From MED-G105 sp039819085 (GTDB lineage: Bacteria; Pseudomonadota; Alphaproteobacteria; Caulobacterales; Parvularculaceae): DNA of 64,000 nucleotides. The stretch is taken from assembly GCA_039819085.1 (NCBI GenBank), contig JBCBSQ010000002.1:186001-250000 (forward strand). Reading direction: 5' to 3'. The notes below the pieces were generated by a model. It ran no database searches and was not told the origin of the DNA. It saw nothing but the letters and a program-made list of their open reading frames with translations. Below, in pieces: positions 26,278-34,404 of the stretch. Position numbers and translations under genes: made by a program. Each line of letters opens with the position of its first letter. Within the stretch, counting starts at the first letter, position 1.

Positions 26278-26781
26278 ATGTTCGAAACAATCCTCGACCT
26301 GCCCGATGAGGCCGCCACCGCAGCGCTCGGCGCCGCGCTCGGGCGAACGCGCGCCCGCGGCGACGTCATCGCGCTCGTCGGACCGCTTGGCGCCGGCAAG
26401 ACAGCGCTCGCCCGCGCCTACATCGCGGAAGCGACCGGAACCGCCGACGCGCCAAGCCCGACATTCGGCCTCGTCCACCGCTATGACGCGCCGGATGGCC
26501 CTATTCATCATTTCGACCTCTACAGGCTTGAGCGGCCTGGCGACGTTTGGGAGCTCGGCCTTGAAGATGCGTTGGAGGACGGCGTCTGCCTGATCGAATG
26601 GCCGGAGCGGATCGCCGACTGGCTGCCGCCGTCAACGCTCCTGGTGGAGCTGACGATCAGCGGCGCGGGCCGGCGGGCGCGATTGCGCGGCGCGGCCTCA
26701 TGGCGCGACCGGCTGGCGGCAATTGCTGACACGCCCGGGCAAATCGCGGTTAACGCAAAGGCAAGCCCTTCGGATGAGTAA
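26278..26781 (+). CDS. tsaE: tRNA threonylcarbamoyladenosine biosynthesis ATPase TsaE
   Basis: This 167-residue ATPase works with TsaB and TsaD to place the t6A modification on tRNAs that read ANN codons. The Walker A loop is VGPLGAGKTALARAY, followed by the family's SPTFGLVHRY and HHFDLYRLE, and then LIEWPERIADWLP. A GTG at 26275 directly precedes the ATG used here. It is the first gene of a tsaE-amgK-murU run; its stop lies nine bases before amgK. This order is common in alphaproteobacteria. Confidence 0.94.
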   Translation: MFETILDLPDEAATAALGAALGRTRARGDVIALVGPLGAGKTALARAYIAEATGTADAPSPTFGLVHRYDAPDGPIHHFDLYRLERPGDVWELGLEDALEDGVCLIEWPERIADWLPPSTLLVELTISGAGRRARLRGAASWRDRLAAIADTPGQIAVNAKASPSDE

Positions 26782-26790
26782 TCAGTCGGA

Positions 26791-27909
26791 ATGAAAGACG
26801 CCAACGCCCCAGGTAACGCCCGACGCGACGAGCGCGCCGCCTTTCTGACGGCCGCCGGCTGGGGTGGCGCGCGCGCCGAGCCGCTCGCCGGCGACGCCTC
26901 GACGCGCTCCTACGAACGCTTGCGGAAAGGCGATCAGCAGGCTCTCTTGATGAACGCGCCGCCTCGGGCCGAGGGCGCGGCCTGCCCGCCCGACGCCGGA
27001 CCCGAGACCCGCGCCGCGCTTGGCTATAACGCCCTCGCCCGACTTGCAGGGCCGAACCTCAACGCTTTCCTCGACATTGCGCGACTGCTGAAACGCGCGG
27101 GCTTTTCAGCGCCCGACATCTTCGCCGCGGACGCCGACGCCGGCTTTGCCCTCATCGAAGACCTCGGCGATGATCTTTACGCCCGCGCCATCCCCGCCGG
27201 CGCCGATGAAGACGCGCTCTACGCCGCGGCCGTCGACGCGCTCGTCGCCTTGCGCGGCGCCAACCTGCGGCCGCCGCGATCCGACGCCTATCAGATGCTC
27301 GACTATGACAAGGTGGCGATGGCGGCTGAGGCGGATCTCCTGACGGAATGGTACGTTCCGTTCCGCGGGGTCCCGCATGCGGACGGGGCGGTCATTGACG
27401 ACCTGAAACATGCGTGGGCGGACGTTCTCGCCAGGCTGTCGTCGCCGTCCACCATCACCTTGCGCGATTTCCATGCGGAGAATTTGATCTGGCTGCCGGA
27501 GCGCAAGGGCGCTGCGCGCGTCGGGGTGATCGACTTTCAGGACGGACTATATGGCCACCCAGCCTATGATCTCGTCTCGCTTCTGGAGGACGCCCGCCGC
27601 GACGTGCCTCCGGCTCTCGCGGAGGCCATGATCGCGCGCTATTGCGCCAAAGCCGCCGCGGACATCAACGCCTTCAATCCAGACGCATTCCGCGAGGAGT
27701 ACGCAATCCTCGCCGCGCAGCGCAACGCGAAGATCCTCGGCGTCTTCGCGCGGCTCGTGAAACGCGACGGCAAGCCACGCTATGAAGCGCTTTTGCCGCG
27801 CGTCGAGGCGCATTTCCGCAATGACCTCGCCGCGCCCGCGCTCCGGCCCGTCCGTGACGTGATGAAGCGCGTCACGCCAGATCTCATCGCGGAAAAGGTC
27901 GTATCATGA
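26791..27909 (+). CDS. amgK: N-acetylmuramate/N-acetylglucosamine kinase AmgK (aminoglycoside phosphotransferase fold)
   Basis: This 372-residue kinase has the aminoglycoside-phosphotransferase fold: catalytic loop TLRDFHAENLIWL, metal-binding VIDFQDGLYGHPAYDL and the family's SLLEDARRD. AmgK phosphorylates MurNAc at the anomeric position in the cell-wall recycling route that bypasses de novo UDP-MurNAc synthesis and gives intrinsic fosfomycin resistance in Pseudomonas. The next gene, murU, overlaps its stop by four bases (ATGA), which supports the paired role. The N-terminus has the expected GDASTRSYERL strand. Confidence 0.9.
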   Translation: MKDANAPGNARRDERAAFLTAAGWGGARAEPLAGDASTRSYERLRKGDQQALLMNAPPRAEGAACPPDAGPETRAALGYNALARLAGPNLNAFLDIARLLKRAGFSAPDIFAADADAGFALIEDLGDDLYARAIPAGADEDALYAAAVDALVALRGANLRPPRSDAYQMLDYDKVAMAAEADLLTEWYVPFRGVPHADGAVIDDLKHAWADVLARLSSPSTITLRDFHAENLIWLPERKGAARVGVIDFQDGLYGHPAYDLVSLLEDARRDVPPALAEAMIARYCAKAAADINAFNPDAFREEYAILAAQRNAKILGVFARLVKRDGKPRYEALLPRVEAHFRNDLAAPALRPVRDVMKRVTPDLIAEKVVS

Positions 27910-28637
27910 GCGTCGGACCTACCGCCGCCATGGTGCTCGCCGCGGGGCTCGGCACGCGCATGCGTCCGTTGACGGATGACCGGCCGAAACCGCTCATACC
28001 GGTGGCGGGCAAGCCGCTCATCGACTACACCCTTGATCGTTTCGCCGCAGCCGGCGTCACCCGCGCCGTCGTCAACGTCCACTACCTCGCGGATCAAGTT
28101 GAAACGCACCTTAAGGCCCGCGCCACGCCTCTCATTTCGATTTCCGACGAGCGCGAACTATTGCTTGAGACCGGCGGTGGCCTGAAGAAAGCGCGCCCCT
28201 TGCTTGGCGACGCGCCTGTCTACTGCACCAACACCGACGCGATCCTCCTGGACGGTCCCGGCGAAGACGCCTGCAAGCGCCTCGCCTCTTCGTTCGACCC
28301 GGCTGACATGGACGCGCTCTTGCTTCTTGTCCCGACGGACCAAGCGAGCGGCTATGACGGCAAAGGCGATTTTCATCTCGAGACGGACGGGCGGCTCGCC
28401 TATCGCGGCGACGCGGCTTCAGCGCCCTACATTTACACCGGCCTGCAGATCATCAATCCGACGCTCGTCGATAGCGAACCAGCCGGCCCGTTTTCCTTGC
28501 GCCGCGCCTGGGACAAGGCCGCCGAAGACGGACGTTTCCGAGGCGTTGTCCATGACGGCCACTGGATGCATGTGGGCGATCCGGCGGGGCTTGAAGCCGC
28601 CGAAGCGCGGCTCGCTTCGATCGCCGCGCATCAATAA
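27906..28637 (+). CDS. murU: N-acetylmuramate alpha-1-phosphate uridylyltransferase MurU
   Basis: This 243-residue nucleotidyltransferase joins UTP and MurNAc-1-phosphate to give UDP-MurNAc in peptidoglycan recycling. The signature loop is MVLAAGLGTRMRPLT followed by DRPKPLIPVAGKPLI, with the metal-binding Asp in CTNTDAI. The start overlaps the amgK stop (ATGA), so the two are translationally coupled. A strong hairpin follows the stop. In relatives, addB commonly comes next; here two unrelated genes, one on each strand, lie between. Confidence 0.93.
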   Translation: MSVGPTAAMVLAAGLGTRMRPLTDDRPKPLIPVAGKPLIDYTLDRFAAAGVTRAVVNVHYLADQVETHLKARATPLISISDERELLLETGGGLKKARPLLGDAPVYCTNTDAILLDGPGEDACKRLASSFDPADMDALLLLVPTDQASGYDGKGDFHLETDGRLAYRGDAASAPYIYTGLQIINPTLVDSEPAGPFSLRRAWDKAAEDGRFRGVVHDGHWMHVGDPAGLEAAEARLASIAAHQ

Positions 28638-28642
28638 AGGAA

Positions 28643-28666
28643 GCGCGCTCCATCGCTGGAGCGCGC
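28643..28666 (+). terminator. Rho-independent-type hairpin between murU and the opposing gene
   Basis: A perfect ten-base stem (GCGCGCTCCA / TGGAGCGCGC) with loop TCGC starts six bases after the murU stop. It is followed by a moderately T-rich run (ATCCAGATTGATTTA). It lies between two convergent genes and may serve both. Confidence 0.75.
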
Positions 28667-28689
28667 ATCCAGATTGATTTATGTACGGA

Positions 28690-30237
28690 TTATTCGCCGC
28701 ACGCGCCTGATCTCACCCGGAAGCTCGCCACCGTTCCGCTGACTTCGTTTGAGACGAAGAGCAATGGATCGCGCGTCGGACTTTCTGCGGACGAGACAAA
28801 GACGATGCCCTCCGGCGCCTGGTCCGTAGACGTGTTCACATCAGGGCCGGAAAAGTCGCGCGTGTTCACATAGGAGCAAAAGGCGGGCGAATAGGGATCG
28901 GAGATGTCGTACACCATGACGCCGCCGACGCGTTCCAGGCCGATAAATGCGAGGCGCTGTCGCCGCACGCGCCCAACGGCGATGCCCTCCGGCTCAGGTC
29001 CCTTGGCGTCGGAGCGGCTGTCGAAGCTGGCGTCATCGTCATTGGCGTTGAAATTCGCCGGAATGAGAGCGGCCGTTATTCGCTCGAAGTCGTCGCCGCT
29101 GTCATAGACCTGCCGTCCGTAGGCGTCATAGACCGAAAACGACCGCGCGCCATAGGCGAAAAGCTCGTCGAAATCGCCGTCGCCGTCGGTGTCGCCGTCG
29201 ATCGTGGAGATTTCAAGCCGCCCGAGATTCTCCTCCTGCTGAAGGAAGGCGGCGTTCGGGAACGCGGTCGGGTCGAGCGTCACGTCCTCAATCCGCTCAT
29301 CTTCGTCCCGCGCATCGCCTTCATTCGCGGTGGCGATGAAGATTTCGCCCTTGTTGCGAAATGCGACGCCATTGTCCGGCATGTAAATGCCCTTCACCGG
29401 CTGGGTCGCGATCGCGATTGCGCCGTCCCGGTCGCTCGGATCAATCCCGGCGCCTTCCAGCGAATGGTCCTTGAAGCCGAGGCCATTGACCGCCGTCACC
29501 TTGCAGCGCCGCAGGTCGACGGTCGCGATTGCGTTCGCTTCCTGAAGGATGGCGAAGGCCTTGCGGCCAAAACGCGGCGCGGCGATGTATTCCGGCTCGA
29601 AATCAAATTCCGGCGTTTTTCCCGGAAAGAGTCGCGTCGACGCGTCGAGGCTTGCCGCAGAAAAGCCGGAGAAATCCGCCGTGCACACATTTGGCGTGCG
29701 CCTCCTCGACCGACTTACAACGTTGATCACGCTAATCGACCCTTGCGGGTCGCCCGCATCCGTTGGTTCGCCCTCATTGGCGACGACCGCGACCCGGCCA
29801 TTGCGGGCGAACGTCACCATATCGGGAAGAAATCCGACCTCTTCGGAGAATTGCGGCTCGCCATAGGCGTTAAAGAACGCCACTTCGCCGGGACTTTCGC
29901 CGTCATCCTTGTTGACCGAGATGGCGAGCAGCCCATTTGCGACCGCCACATGGGTCGGCTCGCCATCGACGACGATCGACGCGACGCGCGCTGGCGCAGC
30001 AGGCGAAGACACATCGAGGACGTCGACCTCGCCCGTCTCGCCATTGGTGACGAAAAGACGCTGCGAGCCCCGGTCATAAGCGGCGATCTCCGCGCCGCCG
30101 GAAACACCGCTCTCATATCTGCCGAGAAACTCGATCGTCGCCGGTTCCGCGGCGGCGGCGCCCCACGTCGCGGTCGCGCAAAGAACTGCTGAAACCGCCG
30201 CGCCGGAAACGCCCGCTCTGATTTTTCGCCAATGCAT
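28690..30237 (-). CDS. Secreted choice-of-anchor I-like protein (beta-propeller)
   Basis: This 515-residue protein has a signal peptide (about 30 residues ending AAAAEP). The body shows repeated strands of a propeller: LFVTNGETGEVDVLDVS, VAVANGLLAISVN, VAVVANEGEPTD, IFIATANEGDARD and LFVSNEVSGTVASF. These VANEGEP and TANEGDARD motifs are typical of proteins labelled choice-of-anchor I or mesenchyme-specific surface glycoprotein-like. Such proteins are exported, some bind calcium, and a phosphatase link has been suggested; I cannot assign a reaction. A Cys pair (CTADFS and CSYVNTR) may bridge. A strong AGGGAGAAGAG site precedes the ATG at 30237. Confidence 0.8.
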   Translation of the reverse strand: MHWRKIRAGVSGAAVSAVLCATATWGAAAAEPATIEFLGRYESGVSGGAEIAAYDRGSQRLFVTNGETGEVDVLDVSSPAAPARVASIVVDGEPTHVAVANGLLAISVNKDDGESPGEVAFFNAYGEPQFSEEVGFLPDMVTFARNGRVAVVANEGEPTDAGDPQGSISVINVVSRSRRRTPNVCTADFSGFSAASLDASTRLFPGKTPEFDFEPEYIAAPRFGRKAFAILQEANAIATVDLRRCKVTAVNGLGFKDHSLEGAGIDPSDRDGAIAIATQPVKGIYMPDNGVAFRNKGEIFIATANEGDARDEDERIEDVTLDPTAFPNAAFLQQEENLGRLEISTIDGDTDGDGDFDELFAYGARSFSVYDAYGRQVYDSGDDFERITAALIPANFNANDDDASFDSRSDAKGPEPEGIAVGRVRRQRLAFIGLERVGGVMVYDISDPYSPAFCSYVNTRDFSGPDVNTSTDQAPEGIVFVSSAESPTRDPLLFVSNEVSGTVASFRVRSGACGE

Positions 30238-30322
30238 CAATCTCTTCTCCCTGCAACAACCATAGGTCTTCGCCGCTGAGCGGCGCGCACACAGGACGCT
30301 AACGTCGTTCCGCGACGCTTAT

Positions 30323-30350
30323 GCGACAATCAGCAGGCGACAATCACGAG
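30323..30350. repeat. Two 14-base tandem repeats upstream of the choice-of-anchor gene
   Basis: The unit gcgacaatcagcag is followed at once by gcgacaatcacgag (12 of 14 bases alike). It lies in the 276-base gap between two divergent genes, so it sits in promoter territory for both. Confidence 0.7.
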
Positions 30351-30513
30351 GCGCCGGTCGGGAGGGGACGGTCGGAAGACGGCGATCGGGCGCTGGGCGG
30401 CAGCCCAAAGGCGCCGCGCTTGTGAATAGCTGTGCTTTGCCCTCAGGGCTTCCATAGGCCAACCATGCGTTCAAGGCCCTTAAGTGGGGTCATGGCCTCT
30501 TTGGGAATTCCGT

Positions 30514-31230
30514 ATGCGCAACATTCTTGTGATCATCTTCACGCTCGCCGCGCCCCTCGCGCGCGCAAGCGAAACCGTCATCGTTGAGGCCTCGCCCGTC
30601 GCTGAGCTTTTCACGTCGCAGAGCTGCTCGTCATGTCCGCCGGCCGAAGCGCATTTCCGACGCCTCGCCGCCCGCGACGACGTCGTCTCCCTTCAATGGC
30701 ATGTCGATTACTGGAATGACCTGCGCGTCGGCGCGGCGGGCCGCTGGCGCGATCCCTATTCCACGCGCGCCAACACCGAACGCCAGCGCGCCTATAACAA
30801 GGCGCTACGTGGCTCCGGAAATGTCTACACCCCCCAGGCCGTGGTCGCAGGCCGCTTTGAAACCGTCGGCTCTCGCGGCGATGAGGTGAACGCTTTTCTC
30901 GTGGAGGCGGACGCGGCGCAACGCGCGCCTGTGCAGGTCGCCTTCGCGCCGTCGGCCGCCGGATATGATGTTTCTCTGACGTCGCCGGGGACTTCAATTG
31001 GCGCCGTTGAGATTGTGGAAATTATCCAAGACGCGACCACCGCCGTGCGCGGCGGCGAGAACAATGGCCGCACGCTTCAAGCGGCGAACATCGCGATCAA
31101 CGCGCAGCGATATGAGGTCCCCGATGGCGCAATCCGGATCGGCGCGCCGCCGTCGGGCGCCTCCTGCGTCGTTATCGTCCGTGACAAGAGCGACGCCATT
31201 CTGGGCGGCGCCTATTGCCCCGGCCGGTAA
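30514..31230 (+). CDS. DUF1223 family secreted thioredoxin-fold protein
   Basis: This 238-residue protein has a signal peptide (residues 1 to about 19) and the DUF1223 signature VAELFTSQSCSSCPPAEAH, which looks like a thioredoxin-fold CxxC turn. WHVDYWNDL, then ANTERQRAYN and YTPQAVVAGR are further family marks. A second domain follows, and two cysteines lie near the C-terminus. The function is unknown; a periplasmic thiol role is plausible from the CxxC. The ATG at 30514 gives the usual N-terminus; the frame is open ten codons further up. It precedes addB by 96 bases. Confidence 0.87.
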   Translation: MRNILVIIFTLAAPLARASETVIVEASPVAELFTSQSCSSCPPAEAHFRRLAARDDVVSLQWHVDYWNDLRVGAAGRWRDPYSTRANTERQRAYNKALRGSGNVYTPQAVVAGRFETVGSRGDEVNAFLVEADAAQRAPVQVAFAPSAAGYDVSLTSPGTSIGAVEIVEIIQDATTAVRGGENNGRTLQAANIAINAQRYEVPDGAIRIGAPPSGASCVVIVRDKSDAILGGAYCPGR

Positions 31231-31326
31231 ATCATCGAGAGGCGAATTGTGGATCTTCCCCAATTCAATCCAAGCGGCGAATGCTCTAAACTCACCAGAT
31301 GAGGAAAAGCATCCCGGAACACATGA

Positions 31327-34300
31327 TTGCCGAACATATTTGAAGCCCCACGGCCGCGCGTCTTCAATATAGAGGCCGGCCGCGCGTTTAGTCCGACGCT
31401 GGCGCAAGGGATTGTCGACGCTGTGGAGCGCGACGACCCTTTTGCGCTCGCTGACATTCGCATCTACGCGCCGACGAGGCGCGCGGCGCGCGGACTGATG
31501 GAGGCGTTCGGCGATCTCATGGCGAACGGCGGGAGCGAAGCCGGCGTAGCCTTCCTAGCGCCGCGCATCCTCACGCTTGGCGACCTCGACGACCCGGAAA
31601 GCGGCGACATTGAAGGCGCGGGCGACGTCGCGCTTGGCCTCGACCTCGCGCCGGCGATGTCCGAAAGCGAGCGGCTGATCGCCCTCGCCGGATTGGTGGC
31701 GCGCAAGGACGCCGCGTTCAAGGGGCAGGAGAACTGGCCGGCGGCGTTGTCGGCGGCGCGTGAGCTCGCGGCGCTGCTGGATTCTCTCTATACAGAGGAA
31801 ATACCGTTTTCAGCGCTGGCGACCGCCGCGCCCGCAGAGCACGCCGCCCATTGGGCGCAGTCGCTCGAGTTCCTGCAGATCGTGACGGACGCCTGGCCGC
31901 GATACCTCGCCGAACGGGACCGGAGCGATCCCGCCGAGCGGCGCGCCGCCGTCATCGGCGCGCTGGCGGAAAGATGGCGGGCGGCGCCGCCCTCAGGTCC
32001 CGTTATCATCGCCGGCACGACAGGCTCAGCGCCAGCAGTCGCGCGGCTCGCGGCCGCTGTCGCCGCCGCGCCGAAAGGCGCCGTCGTCCTGCCGGGACTA
32101 GACAGCGGCCTTGACGCGCGCGGCTGGCGCAGCGTTGACGATGGGCACCCGCAGGCCGGCCTCAAAGCGCTGTTGGAGCGCCTCGGCCTTTCCCCGTCCG
32201 ATGCGCGTAGCTGGCCCGGCGGGGGGAACGCCGGCGGCGACGCGGACGCAGGCGGAGAGACGTCAGCGCGCAGGCGACTGCTGTCCGTGGCGCTTCGCCC
32301 CGCCACCGCCACCGACGACTGGCGGGCCCTCGCCGGCGATCTGAAACAAGGAGGGGGCGCGGCGCGCGCGCTCGCCGGGCTCGAACTCGTCGAGGCGCCG
32401 CGCGAGGACGCGGAAGCCGCAATGATCGCCATGCGGCTGCGCGACGCCATCGAAGACCCGGCGGCGACGGCCATGCTGGTGACGCCGGACCGCGATCTCG
32501 CGCGCCGCGTCGCCAGCAAGATGCGTCGGTGGGGCATCACCATTGACGACAGCGCTGGAGTTCCCCTGCCCGCGACCGCGGCCGGCGGCTACCTTCGCCT
32601 CGTTGCGGCGTTCCTGTCGCACGCGGCCGATCCTGCGCGGCTGCTTGCTCTTCTCGATCACCCCTTCTTCGCGCTGCATGGACTAGACGATGCGCGCATC
32701 AAAAGACGGATCGATATCGCCCTGCGGGGACCTGCGCCCGTCGCCCGCGCTGGCGCATTTTCGGCGATCCACACCCGCATCCGCGACGCGTTGACCGAGG
32801 ACGACATCGCCATCGTTCGCGACTCGCTGAGCCATCTTGAGGCGCTGACGGACGCATGGCCGGCGCGGGCGCCGCTGGCGGATTATCTGAGCGCGCACGC
32901 CGCCGCCGCGGAGCGTATGACCGGCTCGCCCCGTATGGATGCGGCGGCTCAACGAGCAATCTGGACGCGCGACGACGGGCGCGAGGCTGTCGACCTCATC
33001 GCCGGGCTCATGGACGCGCTCTCAGACGACGAAGCGATTATCGACGCGCGCGATTACCCCGCGGCCTTTCTTGCGCTCGCCGCCGGCAAGACCGTACGCG
33101 CAGGTCGTCGCGCCCATCCAAGACTGGCCATTCTCGGCCCGCTTGAGGCGCGCCTTCAGCATGCGGATGTCGTCATATTGGGCGGCCTCAATGAAGGCGT
33201 GTGGCCAGGCGATGCGGGCCTTGATCCATTCCTGTCACGGACGATGCGGCGCGCAATCGGCCTGCCCTCGCCGGAACGCAGGATCGGCCTCGCCGCGCAT
33301 GATTTCGCGCAGTTCGCCGCCGCAAAGCGCGTGATGTTGACAAGGTCGGTTCGCTCCAGCGACGGACCGACGAAGCCCTCGCGATGGCTCATACGCCTTA
33401 AAAACCTCATTGACGGCGTCGACGCGGTTGCGACGCCGCCAGGTCCATTGGCGCGCGCGCTCGACGCGACCAATCAGTACGCCGACTGGTCCGACGCCAT
33501 TGAGGCGATAGACGCGCCGCCACCAAGGCTCTCACAACCGGCGCCGCGCCCCTCCATCGACGCAAGACCGCGCCGCATTTCAGTCACCCGCATCGAAAAA
33601 TGGCTGCGAGATCCTTACGCGGTCTACGCCAGCGAAATTCTGAAGCTCAGGAAACTCGATGATCCCGGCGCCGCGTTTGGCGTCCGCGAACTCGGCAGCC
33701 TCTTCCACAAGGTCTTTGAAAGAGCCGGCGAGCGTGACGTCGCCGCGTCCATGGAGGCGCTGCGCCAGGACTTCCAGGATCTCGCGCCGGGCTTCGGGCT
33801 CGATGTCTCCGACGCCGCCCTATGGTCCGCCGCGGTCGACCGGGCCCTCGAACGCTTCATCGCCTATGACGCCGAGCGACGCGCGCGCGGGCGTCCCGTC
33901 ATCATCGAGGACCCGGGGAGCGCCATGGTTCCGGGCGTCACGCCCGCGTTCGAAGTCTATGGCGTCGCCGACAGGATCGATCTGCAGGCGGATGGGTCAG
34001 CCTTGATCATCGACTACAAATCCTCAAGGCCAGGGTCGGAGAAGGAGCTCGCCGCCTTCAATCCGCAACTCGAAGTCCTTGCGCTCATCGCCCGGACGGG
34101 CGGATTCGACGCCCTGCCGAGCGCGGCGATCAGCGGATTTGAGTTCTTTGTCTTCCTCGCAAATCAGGGTGGCGTCATCGGCCGCGCGACCAATGAGGAC
34201 GGCGCGCTGGGCGAACGGATTGACGGCGCGGCGCGGCGCCTCAAGGAGCTTGTGGAGGCGTTTGATCATCCGCAAACGCCTTATCTCTCGCAGCCAAGGC

Positions 34301-34404
34301 CGAAGTTCAAAGACCGGTACGGCGATTATGACGTCCTTGCGCGACGGCGCGAATGGGCGGACGCCGACGGCGCGGACGCGGCGAGCGACGGAAACGATTC
34401 ATGA
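31327..34404 (+). CDS. addB: Double-strand break repair protein AddB (alphaproteobacterial type)
   Basis: This 1025-residue protein is the AddB partner of the AddAB helicase-nuclease that trims DNA ends for RecA. The C-terminal nuclease domain is clear: SVTRIEKWLRDPYAVYAS, then ELGSLFHKVFE, then VADRIDLQADGSALIIDYKS with the catalytic Asp-Lys. The N-terminal part is a degenerate helicase-like fold. The start must be at or after 31327, because a stop codon (TGA, 31324-31326) lies directly before the TTG there. TTG is an unusual start but the only one that keeps the family N-terminus. The stop overlaps addA by four bases. Confidence 0.92.
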   Translation: MPNIFEAPRPRVFNIEAGRAFSPTLAQGIVDAVERDDPFALADIRIYAPTRRAARGLMEAFGDLMANGGSEAGVAFLAPRILTLGDLDDPESGDIEGAGDVALGLDLAPAMSESERLIALAGLVARKDAAFKGQENWPAALSAARELAALLDSLYTEEIPFSALATAAPAEHAAHWAQSLEFLQIVTDAWPRYLAERDRSDPAERRAAVIGALAERWRAAPPSGPVIIAGTTGSAPAVARLAAAVAAAPKGAVVLPGLDSGLDARGWRSVDDGHPQAGLKALLERLGLSPSDARSWPGGGNAGGDADAGGETSARRRLLSVALRPATATDDWRALAGDLKQGGGAARALAGLELVEAPREDAEAAMIAMRLRDAIEDPAATAMLVTPDRDLARRVASKMRRWGITIDDSAGVPLPATAAGGYLRLVAAFLSHAADPARLLALLDHPFFALHGLDDARIKRRIDIALRGPAPVARAGAFSAIHTRIRDALTEDDIAIVRDSLSHLEALTDAWPARAPLADYLSAHAAAAERMTGSPRMDAAAQRAIWTRDDGREAVDLIAGLMDALSDDEAIIDARDYPAAFLALAAGKTVRAGRRAHPRLAILGPLEARLQHADVVILGGLNEGVWPGDAGLDPFLSRTMRRAIGLPSPERRIGLAAHDFAQFAAAKRVMLTRSVRSSDGPTKPSRWLIRLKNLIDGVDAVATPPGPLARALDATNQYADWSDAIEAIDAPPPRLSQPAPRPSIDARPRRISVTRIEKWLRDPYAVYASEILKLRKLDDPGAAFGVRELGSLFHKVFERAGERDVAASMEALRQDFQDLAPGFGLDVSDAALWSAAVDRALERFIAYDAERRARGRPVIIEDPGSAMVPGVTPAFEVYGVADRIDLQADGSALIIDYKSSRPGSEKELAAFNPQLEVLALIARTGGFDALPSAAISGFEFFVFLANQGGVIGRATNEDGALGERIDGAARRLKELVEAFDHPQTPYLSQPRPKFKDRYGDYDVLARRREWADADGADAASDGNDS

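Noticed and set aside
26027..26290. Minus-strand frame with AFNAA-like five-residue repeats, resembling pentapeptide repeat proteins
   Set aside because: Only four units, overlapping phaZ in antisense and lacking the A(D/N)LxX consensus.
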